Positions 35,207-43,033 of a stretch of 64,000 nt of DNA are shown piece by piece. The notes below the pieces were generated by a model, which was given only the letters and a program-made list of their open reading frames with translations, was not told the DNA's origin and searched no databases. The translations under genes were made by a program, and so were the position numbers. Source of the stretch: Allostella vacuolata (lineage in GTDB: Bacteria > Pseudomonadota > Alphaproteobacteria > ATCC43930 > Allostellaceae); assembly GCA_006739055.1 (NCBI GenBank), contig AP019702.1, positions 1,550,501-1,614,500 of the forward strand, given 5' to 3'. The number at the start of each line of letters is the position of its first letter. The first letter of the stretch is position 1.

Positions 35207-35607
35207 TCGACCTTCAGCGGCGGTATGCCGGGCCCGGTCTTCTCGGCCGGGCCGGCAGCCCGGCAATTGTCGTAGGGCCCGCCCGGCGCGTTCTCCAGCG
35301 TCGCCTGCTCGCCGTTGAGCTGCAGGCTGACGATGCCGTTGGTGTACAGGCCGGAGAGCGTCGCCTCCTTGGGCTTCGGCTTCTCCTCGCCGGCCGCCTC
35401 GGGCGGTCCGAGGATGAGGCGATTGCGCCCCGCCTCCAGCGCCACGCGCGGGTCGCCCGGGCGAAGAGTGACCTGGAAGGTCCGGCCGAGCGCGCAGCTG
35501 TAGGCGGTCGTTTCCGACGGGACGGGGCCGCTGGAGCCGCAGGCGGCCAGCAGCAGGAGAGAGGAGGGCAGGACCGCCCCCGCGAGACCGGAACGTCGCA
35601 TGGCCAT
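35203..35607 (-). CDS. MliC-like lipoprotein (lysozyme-inhibitor family)
   Basis: A 134-residue lipoprotein with lipobox LAAC at residues 20-23. The mature part resembles MliC/YdhA inhibitors of C-type lysozyme: [14 protein letters not shown], then [20 protein letters not shown] and a closing NC cysteine, which in the family forms a disulfide with the first. It would sit on the periplasmic face of a membrane and protect peptidoglycan. An in-frame ATG at 35601 is an equally good start. It is translationally coupled to dppD with no evident shared role. Confidence 0.72.
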   Translation of the reverse strand: MAMRRSGLAGAVLPSSLLLLAACGSSGPVPSETTAYSCALGRTFQVTLRPGDPRVALEAGRNRLILGPPEAAGEEKPKPKEATLSGLYTNGIVSLQLNGEQATLENAPGGPYDNCRAAGPAEKTGPGIPPLKVE

Positions 35608-35976
35608 TCCGATAGCGCGATCCGGGGCCCGCGAACAGCCCCTACCGCAACCGGCGCCTCAATGGACCATGCCGGCGAGATAGAGGGCCGCCAGGGCGGC
35701 GCCGGTGACGGCGATTCCCTTCACGAGGGAGTCGAGGAGGTCATGGATCAGCATGGGCCGCAGCTTGCCACGGGCCGGTTACGGTTTCGTGGAGGCCCCC
35801 CGCCCCCCCGCGCGATCACGGAATGGTCATGGCCGGGTCACCGCGGAGTGAGCCGGCGTGATTCGCCGGGGCAGGGGGCGGGGATTACCTTCTGGCCATC
35901 AAGAGTGGCCCGGGGATGGATCGGGCACACGACAGACCGAGACACGAGAGACCAACCCAGACTTCAGGAGGTCACC
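35608..35976. other. Interval with a possible 31-residue membrane peptide
   Basis: This 369-base interval contains a short minus-strand frame (annotated separately at 35659-35754), then about 220 bases including a C-rich stretch near 35797-35810 and the presumed promoter and AGGAGG Shine-Dalgarno of the 9-residue-repeat protein gene. I see no RNA gene. Confidence 0.55.
35659..35754 (-). CDS. Possible small membrane peptide, 31 residues
   Basis: The frame reads MLIHDLLDSLVKGIAVTGAA followed by LAALYLAGMVH and a stop: a charged start and one hydrophobic helix of about 18 residues. It is too short for standard gene finders. No strong Shine-Dalgarno is visible. A similar-sized peptide frame occurs at 38009-38101. 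It could be a small regulatory membrane protein or a chance frame. Confidence 0.35.
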   Translation of the reverse strand: MLIHDLLDSLVKGIAVTGAALAALYLAGMVH

Positions 35977-36264
35977 ATGATCAAGATCCTCGCTTCCGCC
36001 ACCGTCGCCAGCCTGCTCGCCTTCGGTGCCGTCGCCGCCCCCCTGTCGCTGGACGAGGGCAAGTTCGGGATGAACCAGGACCAGGGCAAGTACGGCGCCC
36101 TGGTCGACGAAGGGAAGTTCGGCGCCAATGCCGACGAGGGCAAGCTGGGTGCCAACACCGACGAAGGCAAGTACGGCCGCAACACCGACGAGGGCAAGTA
36201 CGGCGCCAACCTCGACGAGGGCAAGTTCGGCCAGCTGATGGACGACGGCAAGCTCGGCCGCTAG
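35977..36264 (+). CDS. Secreted protein of eight 9-residue DEGKxGxNx repeats
   Basis: A 95-residue protein with a signal peptide (MIKILASATVASLLAFGAVA). The whole mature part is eight tandem 9-residue repeats, consensus DEGK-F/Y-GANx (DEGKFGMNQ, DQGKYGALV, DEGKFGANA, DEGKLGANT and so on), ending DDGKLGR. Each repeat has two acidic residues, one Lys, one aromatic and a Gly. I do not recognise a named family. AGGAGG precedes the ATG, and a strong terminator follows, so it is an independently expressed gene. Possible roles are envelope structure, metal binding or beta-solenoid formation; these are guesses. Confidence 0.82.
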   Translation: MIKILASATVASLLAFGAVAAPLSLDEGKFGMNQDQGKYGALVDEGKFGANADEGKLGANTDEGKYGRNTDEGKYGANLDEGKFGQLMDDGKLGR

Positions 36265-36317
36265 TCCGGCCAGCCACAGGCGCTACCGGCCTGGCCGGCG
36301 GCGAACATCCTGCCTCG

Positions 36318-36347
36318 ACGGGCCCGTGGAGCGATCCACGGGCCCGT
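36318..36347 (+). terminator. Intrinsic terminator after the repeat protein gene
   Basis: A perfect 13-bp stem, ACGGGCCCGTGGA with TCCACGGGCCCGT, around a GCGA tetraloop and followed by TGCCGTTT. It lies 54 bases after the stop codon of the 9-residue-repeat gene and before the serine hydrolase gene. Confidence 0.8.
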
Positions 36348-36461
36348 TGCCGTTTGCGAGCGCGCCGCCGCTCCGGACGCGGCCGCAAGAACGGGTTTCC
36401 GTTCCGCCCGTTCGGGGGCAAGATCGTGCATTCTCGATATCCCGAGCCCGATGGAGCCCCC

Positions 36462-37964
36462 ATGGCCCGCGCCCCCAGCGCCCTCTTTGACCGCATCCCG
36501 CCGCTGCTGCCTGCCGGGGTGGGCGACCTGCCGCAGCCCTTCGTCTACGACCAGTCGCCGCGGGCGCTGCGCGAGAAGGTCGTGGCCCACGCCGCCAAGC
36601 GCTATGTCGACATGCTCTATGTGAGCGGCCTGCCGCGGGAGACGGCGGACCGCCATTTCCGGCCGCGTGCCGCCGGCCGGTCGGGCGGACTCGGCTTCGA
36701 GCCCGACCTGGCGGCGGCCCAGGCCGAAGTGAACGCGGCATGGCGGGCGGGACAGGTCACCGTCGCAAGCGATGATGCCGACCGCCGGGTCACCGTGACC
36801 TGGGACGACCCGGCCTTCGGGCCGCCGGTCGCAGGCCATGCGGTCGCCCGCGCCGGCTATGGCGGCATCGTGCTGGGCCGCCATGTCGCCCCCGCCTTCG
36901 AGCCGCGGCCGGTCGCCCGCAAGCCGGCCGACCGCAACCGACCCTGGCCGCTCGGCGACGGCGGGTCGACGCCCGGGCGCAACCGCGGCACGGCCGCCCT
37001 CGAGCAGGCGATCGAGCGGCTGTTCGCCGGTTCGGCCGGCATCTACGGTGTCATGGTGGCGACGCCGGACGGCGTCCTGGCCGAGCGCTATTCCGACCAT
37101 GGGGCGCCCGACCGGCCGACCCCCAGCTTCTCGATGACCAAGGCCTTCACCGGCACCATCATCGGCCGCATGATCCACGAGGGCTGGCTCGGCTCGGTCT
37201 ACGACCCGGCGCCGGCCCCCCTGTGGCGCGACCCGCGCGGCATCCACCATCTGATCACCATCGACGACCTGATGCGGATGCGCGCCGGCCTCGCCTTCCC
37301 GGCGGTGGACGGGACGGGCGCCAGCACGGTCATCTTCGAGAACAGCTTCGTCTACTATGACGGCGAGGATGCGTTCGACACCGCCCAGCGGTCGATCGTC
37401 GCGACCCGGCCGGGGGCCGTCTACCGCTACATCAACACCGGCCTCAACGTGCTGGGCGCCATCATCCGCGACCAGATCGAGAAGCGCGGCCTGCCCTATC
37501 CCGAGACGGTCTATGGCCTGCTCGCCGACCGCATCGGCCTGTCCAGCTACCAGCACTCGGCCGACCGGGTGGGCAACCTCGTCGCGTCGGGCTCCGGCTT
37601 CGCCACCTTGCGCGACTATGCCCGCTTCGGCCTGCTCTACATCCAGGACGGGGTGTGGGACGGCGAGCGGCTGCTGCCGGAAGGCTGGGCCGACTACGCC
37701 CTGACCTCGACCCATTTCGGCAACCACTATGCCGGCTGCTTCCGCACCAACCTCGACGGCCAGTTCCCGAGCCTGCCCGTCGATGCGGTCTGGGCGTCCG
37801 GCGCGTCGGACCAGAAGGTGATCATGCTGCGCGGGCAGCGGCTGGTGATCGCGGTCGCCAACGAGACCGACCACCCGCTCGACCTGAAGGCGCTGGATGG
37901 CGTGGGCGCCGCGGCGATGGCGGCCGCCTCCGCTGCTGCCACCGACCGGGCGGCGGCGGATTAG
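36462..37964 (+). CDS. Serine hydrolase, beta-lactamase/class C family
   Basis: A 500-residue protein of the penicillin-binding-like serine hydrolase family. The catalytic SxxK is S-M-T-K (residues 224-227, in PSFSMTKAFTG), and the second motif YxN is likely YRYINTGLNV near residue 324. The N-terminal 170 residues precede the catalytic domain and are not recognised. No signal peptide is visible, so it may be cytoplasmic, as are several esterase-like members. The ATG at 36462 starts the recognised sequence. Expression is probably independent of the repeat-protein gene because a terminator separates them. Confidence 0.85.
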   Translation: MARAPSALFDRIPPLLPAGVGDLPQPFVYDQSPRALREKVVAHAAKRYVDMLYVSGLPRETADRHFRPRAAGRSGGLGFEPDLAAAQAEVNAAWRAGQVTVASDDADRRVTVTWDDPAFGPPVAGHAVARAGYGGIVLGRHVAPAFEPRPVARKPADRNRPWPLGDGGSTPGRNRGTAALEQAIERLFAGSAGIYGVMVATPDGVLAERYSDHGAPDRPTPSFSMTKAFTGTIIGRMIHEGWLGSVYDPAPAPLWRDPRGIHHLITIDDLMRMRAGLAFPAVDGTGASTVIFENSFVYYDGEDAFDTAQRSIVATRPGAVYRYINTGLNVLGAIIRDQIEKRGLPYPETVYGLLADRIGLSSYQHSADRVGNLVASGSGFATLRDYARFGLLYIQDGVWDGERLLPEGWADYALTSTHFGNHYAGCFRTNLDGQFPSLPVDAVWASGASDQKVIMLRGQRLVIAVANETDHPLDLKALDGVGAAAMAAASAAATDRAAAD

Positions 37965-38008
37965 GCAACGGGGGTGCCGCGCGCGGGCGGCGCCCCCCCC
38001 CCCGCTCG

Positions 38009-38101
38009 TCAGCCGAGCGCGCCGATCCAGCCGAGCACGGCGATCAGGGCCACAACCAGCGCGGCAGCCTTGGCCAGAGTTTCGACCGATTCGGGAACCA
38101 T
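38009..38101 (-). CDS. Possible small membrane peptide, 30 residues
   Basis: The frame reads MVPESVETLAKAAALVVALI followed by AVLGWIGALG and a stop: an acidic/amphipathic start then a hydrophobic helix ending in glycine. A run of 11 C residues lies just beyond its stop (37993-38003). Shine-Dalgarno support is weak (GAG two bases before ATG). It lies in the gap between the serine hydrolase and the SDR gene. Confidence 0.35.
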   Translation of the reverse strand: MVPESVETLAKAAALVVALIAVLGWIGALG

Positions 38102-38185
38102 TTCTCAATTATCGCGCTCAAGTCGCGCCCGGCAATCAAGAAAAACTATCGCCTGGGCGCGGTGGTCGCTCATGTCGCGCCGCCG

Positions 38186-38908
38186 TCAGATAGGATCCCG
38201 GGCGATGGTCAGACCGCCGCAGACATAAAGCACCTGGCCGGTGGTGAAGCCGGCATGCTCGCCGGCGAAGAAGGCCAGCGCGGAGACCACTTCCTCCGGC
38301 TGGCCCATCCGCCGGACCGGGATCGCGCCGACCACGGTCTGGGCGGTGGGGCTGCCGGGGGCGTTGTGCTCGCGGAACATCTCGGTCTCGATCGGGCCGG
38401 GGCCGACGCAGTTGACGGTCACCCCCTCGGCCGCCAGTTCCAGCGCCCAGGTGCGGGTGAAGCCGAACAGCCCGGCCTTGGTCGCGCCATAGACGGTGCG
38501 GCCGTCCTTGCCGAGCGCCGCCCGGCTCGACACGTTGACGACGCGGCCCCAGCCCTGGGCGCGCATGTGCGGCAGGCAGGCCTGGGTCGCCAGCATGGTT
38601 GCGGTCAGGTTGAGGCGGATGATGGCGTCCAGGTCGTCGAGCCGGACCGCGCCCAGGTGCGCCATCCGGCCGGAGCCGGCGTTGTTCACCAGGATGTCGA
38701 CCGGGGTCTCGGCGACGATGGCGGCCATGCGGGCGGCCAAGTCGTCGGCGGACAGGTCGACGCGGTGGAAGGTGCCGGGAAAGCCGTCGGGTGCCGTCGA
38801 GCGGGCGACGCCGACGACCTTGAGGCCGGCGGTGGCGAAGTGGCGGGCGGCGGCAAGGCCGATGCCGCGGCTGGCGCCGGTGATGAGGATGGTGCGCTGG
38901 GCGGCCAT
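38186..38908 (-). CDS. Short-chain dehydrogenase/reductase
   Basis: A 240-residue classical SDR. The cofactor motif TGASRGIG is at residues 10-17, NNAG near 93, and the active-site Ser-Tyr-Lys reads VSSRAALGKDGRTVYGATKAG with Tyr and Lys spaced YxxxK. It would use NAD(P)H on an alcohol or ketone that I cannot specify. ATG at 38908 gives the normal N-terminus. It is divergent from the PLP-enzyme gene with about 110 bases between, which should hold both promoters. Confidence 0.92.
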   Translation of the reverse strand: MAAQRTILITGASRGIGLAAARHFATAGLKVVGVARSTAPDGFPGTFHRVDLSADDLAARMAAIVAETPVDILVNNAGSGRMAHLGAVRLDDLDAIIRLNLTATMLATQACLPHMRAQGWGRVVNVSSRAALGKDGRTVYGATKAGLFGFTRTWALELAAEGVTVNCVGPGPIETEMFREHNAPGSPTAQTVVGAIPVRRMGQPEEVVSALAFFAGEHAGFTTGQVLYVCGGLTIARDPI

Positions 38909-39017
38909 GGCGTGGGTGTCCCGGGGGTGGGTCCGGTGGATGCGGGCGTCGACAATAGAACGCGGCCGCCGCGCCATGCTAGCGTCGGGATAGACCGTCC
39001 GTTCCAGGAGCCTCCCG

Positions 39018-40010
39018 ATGCCCGACGCCGCCACCGCCGCCCCGTTGATCACGCTGGAGGAGATCCGCGCCACCCGCGCCGCGATGCCCTCGATCATCCG
39101 CCGCACGCCGATCGTGCCGTTTGCCGGCGAGCCGGCGGAGATCGGCGCCGAACGGCTGTTCCTGAAGCTCGAGACGCACCAGGTGACCAACGCCTACAAG
39201 CCGCGGGCGGCCTTCGCGGTCATGAACGCCCTGTCGCCGGAGGCGCGCGCCAAGGGCGTGGTGATGACCTCGTCGGGCAACTTCGCCCAGGGCTTCGCGC
39301 TGGCCGGCCGGATCATGAAGGTGCCGGTGGTGGTGGTCATGCTCGACCACACCAGCCCCTACAAGGTGGCGGCGACCCGGGCGCACGGCGCCGAGGTCTA
39401 TTTCTGCGGCACCGACGCCTCGCAGCGCCAGGCGACGGTCGAGCGCGTGGCGGCCGAGCGCGGCATGACCGCGATCGACACCTGGGAGGACCGGCCGGTC
39501 TCCCTTGGTCACGCGGGCATCGGGCTGGAGATCGTCGAGGACATGCCCGACGTGGAGCAGGTGCTGGTGCCGGTCTCCTCGGGCGGCATGGCGGCCGGCA
39601 CGGCGGCGGCGATCAAGCTGCTGCGCCCCGATATCCGGGTGATCGGCGTCCAGCCGGAGCAGGCCAACGCCTACTACGTCTCACGCCAGAAGGGCGAGCC
39701 GACCCTGATCGACCATTGGAACAGCATGGCCGACGGTCTGTCGGCGGTGCGGCCGGGCGAGTTCCCCTTCCGCCACCTGCAGAAGTACATGGACGACGTG
39801 GTCCTGATCCGCGAGCAGGACATCGCCGACGCCTTCCGCGCCCTGCTGTTCCGCGCCAAGGTGCTGGGCGAGCCGGCGGGCGTGGTCGCGGCAGCGGGCT
39901 ACCTGGCGGGCAAGGTCGACCGGTCGAAGAAGACGGTGGCGGTCGTCACCGGCGGCAACCTGACCGAGGAGATGGTCCAGAAGCTGCTGGCGATGAGCAA
40001 GCCTGCCTGA
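39018..40010 (+). CDS. Threonine/serine dehydratase-like PLP enzyme (fold type II)
   Basis: A 330-residue enzyme of the tryptophan-synthase-beta/threonine dehydratase superfamily. The PLP lysine lies in TNAYKPRAAF near residue 60, the phosphate/cofactor loop in TSSGNFAQGFAL near 85 and the glycine loop in VPVSSGGMAAGTAAA near 190. It lacks the C-terminal ACT regulatory domain. Family members are threonine/serine dehydratases or racemases; the substrate is uncertain. Its stop overlaps the start of the acetyltransferase gene, so the two form an operon. Confidence 0.9.
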   Translation: MPDAATAAPLITLEEIRATRAAMPSIIRRTPIVPFAGEPAEIGAERLFLKLETHQVTNAYKPRAAFAVMNALSPEARAKGVVMTSSGNFAQGFALAGRIMKVPVVVVMLDHTSPYKVAATRAHGAEVYFCGTDASQRQATVERVAAERGMTAIDTWEDRPVSLGHAGIGLEIVEDMPDVEQVLVPVSSGGMAAGTAAAIKLLRPDIRVIGVQPEQANAYYVSRQKGEPTLIDHWNSMADGLSAVRPGEFPFRHLQKYMDDVVLIREQDIADAFRALLFRAKVLGEPAGVVAAAGYLAGKVDRSKKTVAVVTGGNLTEEMVQKLLAMSKPA

Positions 40011-40519
40011 TGGCGTCCAGGCTGGGGCCGGGCGTGGTGTCGGTGCGCCGCGCGGTGGCGGCGGACGTGCCGACGCTGGTCCGCTTCAGCCGCGCCCTCA
40101 GCCGCCACGAGGGCGACCCGGTCCACCACGTCACGGAGGAGCGGATGCTGGCCGACGGCTTCGGCCGCCGGCCGGAATTCCGCGCCTGGCTGGCCGAGCT
40201 GGACGGTCGTCCCGCGGGCTACAGCCTCGACCACGACGCCTACAGCAGCATCTATTGCGAGCGCGGCATCTACCTGATGGACCTCTACGTCGAGCCGCGG
40301 GCGCGTCGCCGCGGCGTCGCCCGCGCGCTGGTGACGGCGGTGGCACGGGCCGCGCGACGTCGCGGCCGCACCTACCTGTGGTGGACGTCGAACGACGGCA
40401 ACGCGGACGCCCACGCCTTCTACGCCGGCATCGGCGCCCGCATCGAGGCGGTTCGCCTGCACGTGCTGGGCACGGCGGCGCTGAATGCGCTGGCTGGTAG
40501 ACGCAAGACGTCGGGGTAG
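40010..40519 (+). CDS. GNAT-family N-acetyltransferase
   Basis: A 169-residue acetyltransferase. The domain starts VSVRRAVAADVPTLVRFSRA; the acetyl-CoA region is YLMDLYVEPRARRRGVARAL near residues 88-107 and the C-terminal motif DAHAFYAGIGAR near 140. The acceptor is unknown. The ATG overlaps the TGA of the PLP enzyme (TGATG), indicating coupled translation. It may acetylate an amino acid or amine linked to that enzyme, but this is only inferred from position. Confidence 0.9.
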   Translation: MASRLGPGVVSVRRAVAADVPTLVRFSRALSRHEGDPVHHVTEERMLADGFGRRPEFRAWLAELDGRPAGYSLDHDAYSSIYCERGIYLMDLYVEPRARRRGVARALVTAVARAARRRGRTYLWWTSNDGNADAHAFYAGIGARIEAVRLHVLGTAALNALAGRRKTSG

Positions 40520-40524
40520 GGCCG

Positions 40525-40923
40525 TCACGTCAGGAGCCGGACCTCGCCGCCGTGAGCCTGGACCAGCCTGGCCGCGGTCTTGTCAAACGAGAGGAACGTG
40601 CCGCCGTTCAACCAGCGACCGTCGAAGGCAATGACACCATCGGCGAAGTCGCCGCCGCCGTGCAGCATGGCAAGCCCGGCCTCCACGGCCGGTCTGTTGG
40701 TGGCGACATTGGCGGTGTTGATTAGGCGGCGGATCGCAATGGCGATTTCCGGCGCAGGGATGCGATATCCGCGCGCCAGTACCCAGGCGAGTTCGCAAAA
40801 GACGGCAGTGGGGATCGCAACCAGATCGGCAGCGACGAGCTCGGCCTTGGCCAGGGGACTCTGGCGCGGATCGTCGCCCATGATCGCTCGGACGAGAATG
40901 TTCGTGTCAGCGGCAACGTTCAC
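40525..40923 (-). CDS. vapC: PIN-domain toxin VapC
   Basis: A 132-residue PIN-domain ribonuclease. The first acidic residue is in AADTNILVRAIMGDD, with further conserved acids in FCELAWVLARG and near the C-terminus in GGDFADGVIAF. It is encoded directly after an AbrB-type antitoxin with a GTGA start/stop overlap, the normal toxin-antitoxin layout. The likely action is RNA cleavage, held in check by the antitoxin. It is convergent with the acetyltransferase gene, 5 bases apart. Confidence 0.9.
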   Translation of the reverse strand: MNVAADTNILVRAIMGDDPRQSPLAKAELVAADLVAIPTAVFCELAWVLARGYRIPAPEIAIAIRRLINTANVATNRPAVEAGLAMLHGGGDFADGVIAFDGRWLNGGTFLSFDKTAARLVQAHGGEVRLLT

Positions 40924-41171
40924 TTCTGCCCGGCCCACCCGCGCGCAACGATCTCGTTCATCTCCTCGATCGTCAAGGATGGGGCCTCGTCCCGCTTCAG
41001 GAGGTCGAACACGTCCGAGATCCTGCCGGTGGGATGCGCAGCCCGTACCTCGATCCGCCCATCCGGGAGCTTCTCCACGGAAATCTGCTCACCTGGACTG
41101 ATGCCCAGGTGTCGCAGCAGATCCTTTCGCAGGGTGACTTGACCCTTGGCGGTGACGGTCAGCACGCTCAT
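40920..41171 (-). CDS. vapB: AbrB/SpoVT-domain antitoxin VapB
   Basis: An 83-residue antitoxin. Residues 1-45 form a swapped-hairpin AbrB DNA-binding domain (VLTVTAKGQVTLRKDLLRHL), and the C-terminal part (ISDVFDLLKRDEAPSLTIEE) would wrap the toxin. Translation is coupled to the PIN toxin. A 6-bp inverted repeat lies just upstream over the probable -10, so the antitoxin, or the complex, should repress its own promoter as in other VapBC pairs. Confidence 0.9.
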   Translation of the reverse strand: MSVLTVTAKGQVTLRKDLLRHLGISPGEQISVEKLPDGRIEVRAAHPTGRISDVFDLLKRDEAPSLTIEEMNEIVARGWAGQK

Positions 41172-41180
41172 GCGGAGAAT

Positions 41181-41200
41181 GTAAGGGGAATATACCTTAC
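41181..41200 (-). promoter_or_regulatory. VapBC autoregulatory operator/promoter
   Basis: GTAAGG and CCTTAC form a perfect 6-bp inverted repeat around GGAATATA. Read on the minus strand the centre gives TATATT, a likely -10, 9 bases before the antitoxin ATG, which implies a very short leader. The overlap of repeat and -10 suits autorepression. Confidence 0.6.
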
Positions 41201-41251
41201 CGTCCAGCCTTCGCCGCCCGACCGCACGGCCGGGCGGCGCGTCCCCGGCGC

Positions 41252-42004
41252 CTACGGCAGGTTCGGCAGGTAGGTCTTGTTCTTGGTCGGGCTGATCAGA
41301 ATCTCGTTGATGCACACGCGGGCCGGCAGGCGGGCGACGTAGAGGACGGCGTCGGCCAGGTCCTGCGGCTTCAGGATCACCTCGCGGGTCGCCTCGCTGA
41401 CCTTGACCGGGCGCTTGTCGAGGATCGGCGTGTCGACGTCGGCCGGGCAGATGGCGGTGGCGCGGATGCCGTTGCCGCATTCCTCCTGGTTGATCGACTC
41501 GTTGAGCACCAGCATGCCGTGCTTGGAGGCGCAGTAGGCGACGCCGGCCCCCTTGCCGACATAGCGTCCGGCCCAGGAGCAGAGGTTGACGATCAGCCCG
41601 TCCTGCTGCTTGCGCATGGTCGGCAGGACGGCCGAGACGGTGTTGTAGGCACCGGTCAGGTTGACGTCGACCAGCAGCTTGAAGTCCGGCCGGGTCAGCA
41701 CGTCCAGGGTGCGGTCGGTGACGTTGAGGCCGGCATTGGCGAAATGCAGGTCGATGCGGCCATGGCGGGCGACGATGCCGTCGGCCACCGCCTGGCAGGC
41801 ATCGCCGTCGACCACGTCGAGCGGCGCCACCTCGGCCTTGCCGCCGGCCGCCGTGATCCGGGCGCAGACGGCGTCGAGCGGCTCCCGGCGGCGGCCGGAC
41901 AGCACCACGACCATGCCGGCCGCGGCCAGCGTCTCGGCCGTCGCCTCGCCGATGCCGGTGCCGGCCCCGGTGATCCAGGCGATCTTTCCTTCCAGCGACT
42001 GCAT
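41252..42004 (-). CDS. Short-chain dehydrogenase/reductase
   Basis: A 250-residue classical SDR. The nucleotide motif TGAGTGIG lies at residues 13-20 and the SDR strand motif as FANAGLNV near residue 88. The active-site Ser is probably in LCSWAGRYVGKGAGVAYCASKHG, where Tyr and Lys fit YxxxK. The substrate is unknown; the sequence is closest to generic NADP-dependent oxidoreductases. It is divergent from the AraC/GyrI regulator gene across about 150 bases, so control by that regulator is possible but unproven. Confidence 0.92.
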   Translation of the reverse strand: MQSLEGKIAWITGAGTGIGEATAETLAAAGMVVVLSGRRREPLDAVCARITAAGGKAEVAPLDVVDGDACQAVADGIVARHGRIDLHFANAGLNVTDRTLDVLTRPDFKLLVDVNLTGAYNTVSAVLPTMRKQQDGLIVNLCSWAGRYVGKGAGVAYCASKHGMLVLNESINQEECGNGIRATAICPADVDTPILDKRPVKVSEATREVILKPQDLADAVLYVARLPARVCINEILISPTKNKTYLPNLP

Positions 42005-42152
42005 GTCGGGCGTTCCTTCCTCGGGCTTCTGGTGGTGCGGTGCCGGAAATCGGCGCCGGGGCAGGGGATCGCACCGGGGGCGCGGGCGTCAAGTCCCGTC
42101 GGCCGGCATTTCCGCAAGCCGGGCAAATGCCGGTCCGGCTATCGTCGGGGGC

Positions 42153-43016
42153 ATGACGAACCCGGACCCCAGCCCGCGGGCGGCCCAGCAGCACCGGCGA
42201 CGGATCGAGCGGGTGGTCGACCATATCGGCGGCCATCTCGACGAGGACCTCGACCTGGAGCGGCTGGCGGCGGTGGCGTGCTTCTCGCCCTGCCATTTCC
42301 ACCGCATCTACCGCGCGGCGATGGGCGAGACGGTGACCGAAACGGTGCGCCGCCGACGGCTGCACCGGGCGGCGGCGGAGCTGGCGGAAGGGCTGCTGCC
42401 GATCGCGCGGGTGGCGCGCCGCGCCGGTTATTCCGGGGTCGCGGCCTTCACCCGGGCCTTTTCCGGCGCCTATGGCACGCCGCCCGCCGCCTATCGCGCC
42501 CGCGGCCGGCTCGATGGGCCGGCCCCACCCGCACCGACCGGAGCTGCCGCCGTGACCGACGTCGCCATCCGCACCATCGCCCCCGTCCGCGTCGCCGCCA
42601 TCGCCCATGCCGGCGACTACCAGGAGATCGGCCATGCCTTCGAGAAGCTGCAGGCCTGGGCGGGCAGCAGCGGCCTGGTCGGGCCCGGCACGCGCTTCTT
42701 CGCCATCTTCCACGACGACCCGGGATCGGTGCCGAAGGCCGAGCAGCGCGCCGAAGCCTGCCTGACCGTGCCCGAGGGTACGGTGCTGCCGGACGGCATC
42801 CGGATGATCGAGATCGCCGGCGGGCGCCACACGGTGCTGCGCCATGTCGGTCCCTATGCCGAACTGGAGCGCACCTATCGCCGCCTCTATCGCGACTGGC
42901 TGCCGGGCAGCGGCGAGGAGCCGGCCGACCACCCGTGCATCGAGGAATATCTCAACGACTGCCGCACGCTGCCGCCGGCGGAGTGGCTGACGGACGTGAT
43001 GATGCCGCTGGCGTGA
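42153..43016 (+). CDS. AraC-family regulator with GyrI-like effector domain
   Basis: A 287-residue regulator. Residues 10-115 form an AraC-type double helix-turn-helix (LERLAAVACFSPCHFHRIYR and IARVARRAGYSGVAAFTRAF); residues 125-287 form a GyrI/AraC_E_bind effector domain (VAIRTIAPVRVAAIAHAGDY, ending CRTLPPAEWLTDVMMPL). Such proteins, for example Rob/SoxS-like or BmrR-like regulators, respond to small hydrophobic or cationic compounds. The ATG at 42153 is the first in frame after the SDR intergenic region. Confidence 0.93.
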   Translation: MTNPDPSPRAAQQHRRRIERVVDHIGGHLDEDLDLERLAAVACFSPCHFHRIYRAAMGETVTETVRRRRLHRAAAELAEGLLPIARVARRAGYSGVAAFTRAFSGAYGTPPAAYRARGRLDGPAPPAPTGAAAVTDVAIRTIAPVRVAAIAHAGDYQEIGHAFEKLQAWAGSSGLVGPGTRFFAIFHDDPGSVPKAEQRAEACLTVPEGTVLPDGIRMIEIAGGRHTVLRHVGPYAELERTYRRLYRDWLPGSGEEPADHPCIEEYLNDCRTLPPAEWLTDVMMPLA

Positions 43017-43033
43017 TGGTGTAGCTGGCTGGC

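Noticed and set aside
36050-36260. Regular repeats considered as a CRISPR array
   Set aside because: The period is 27 bp with no unique spacers, and it is in frame with a signal-peptide protein; it is a coding tandem repeat.
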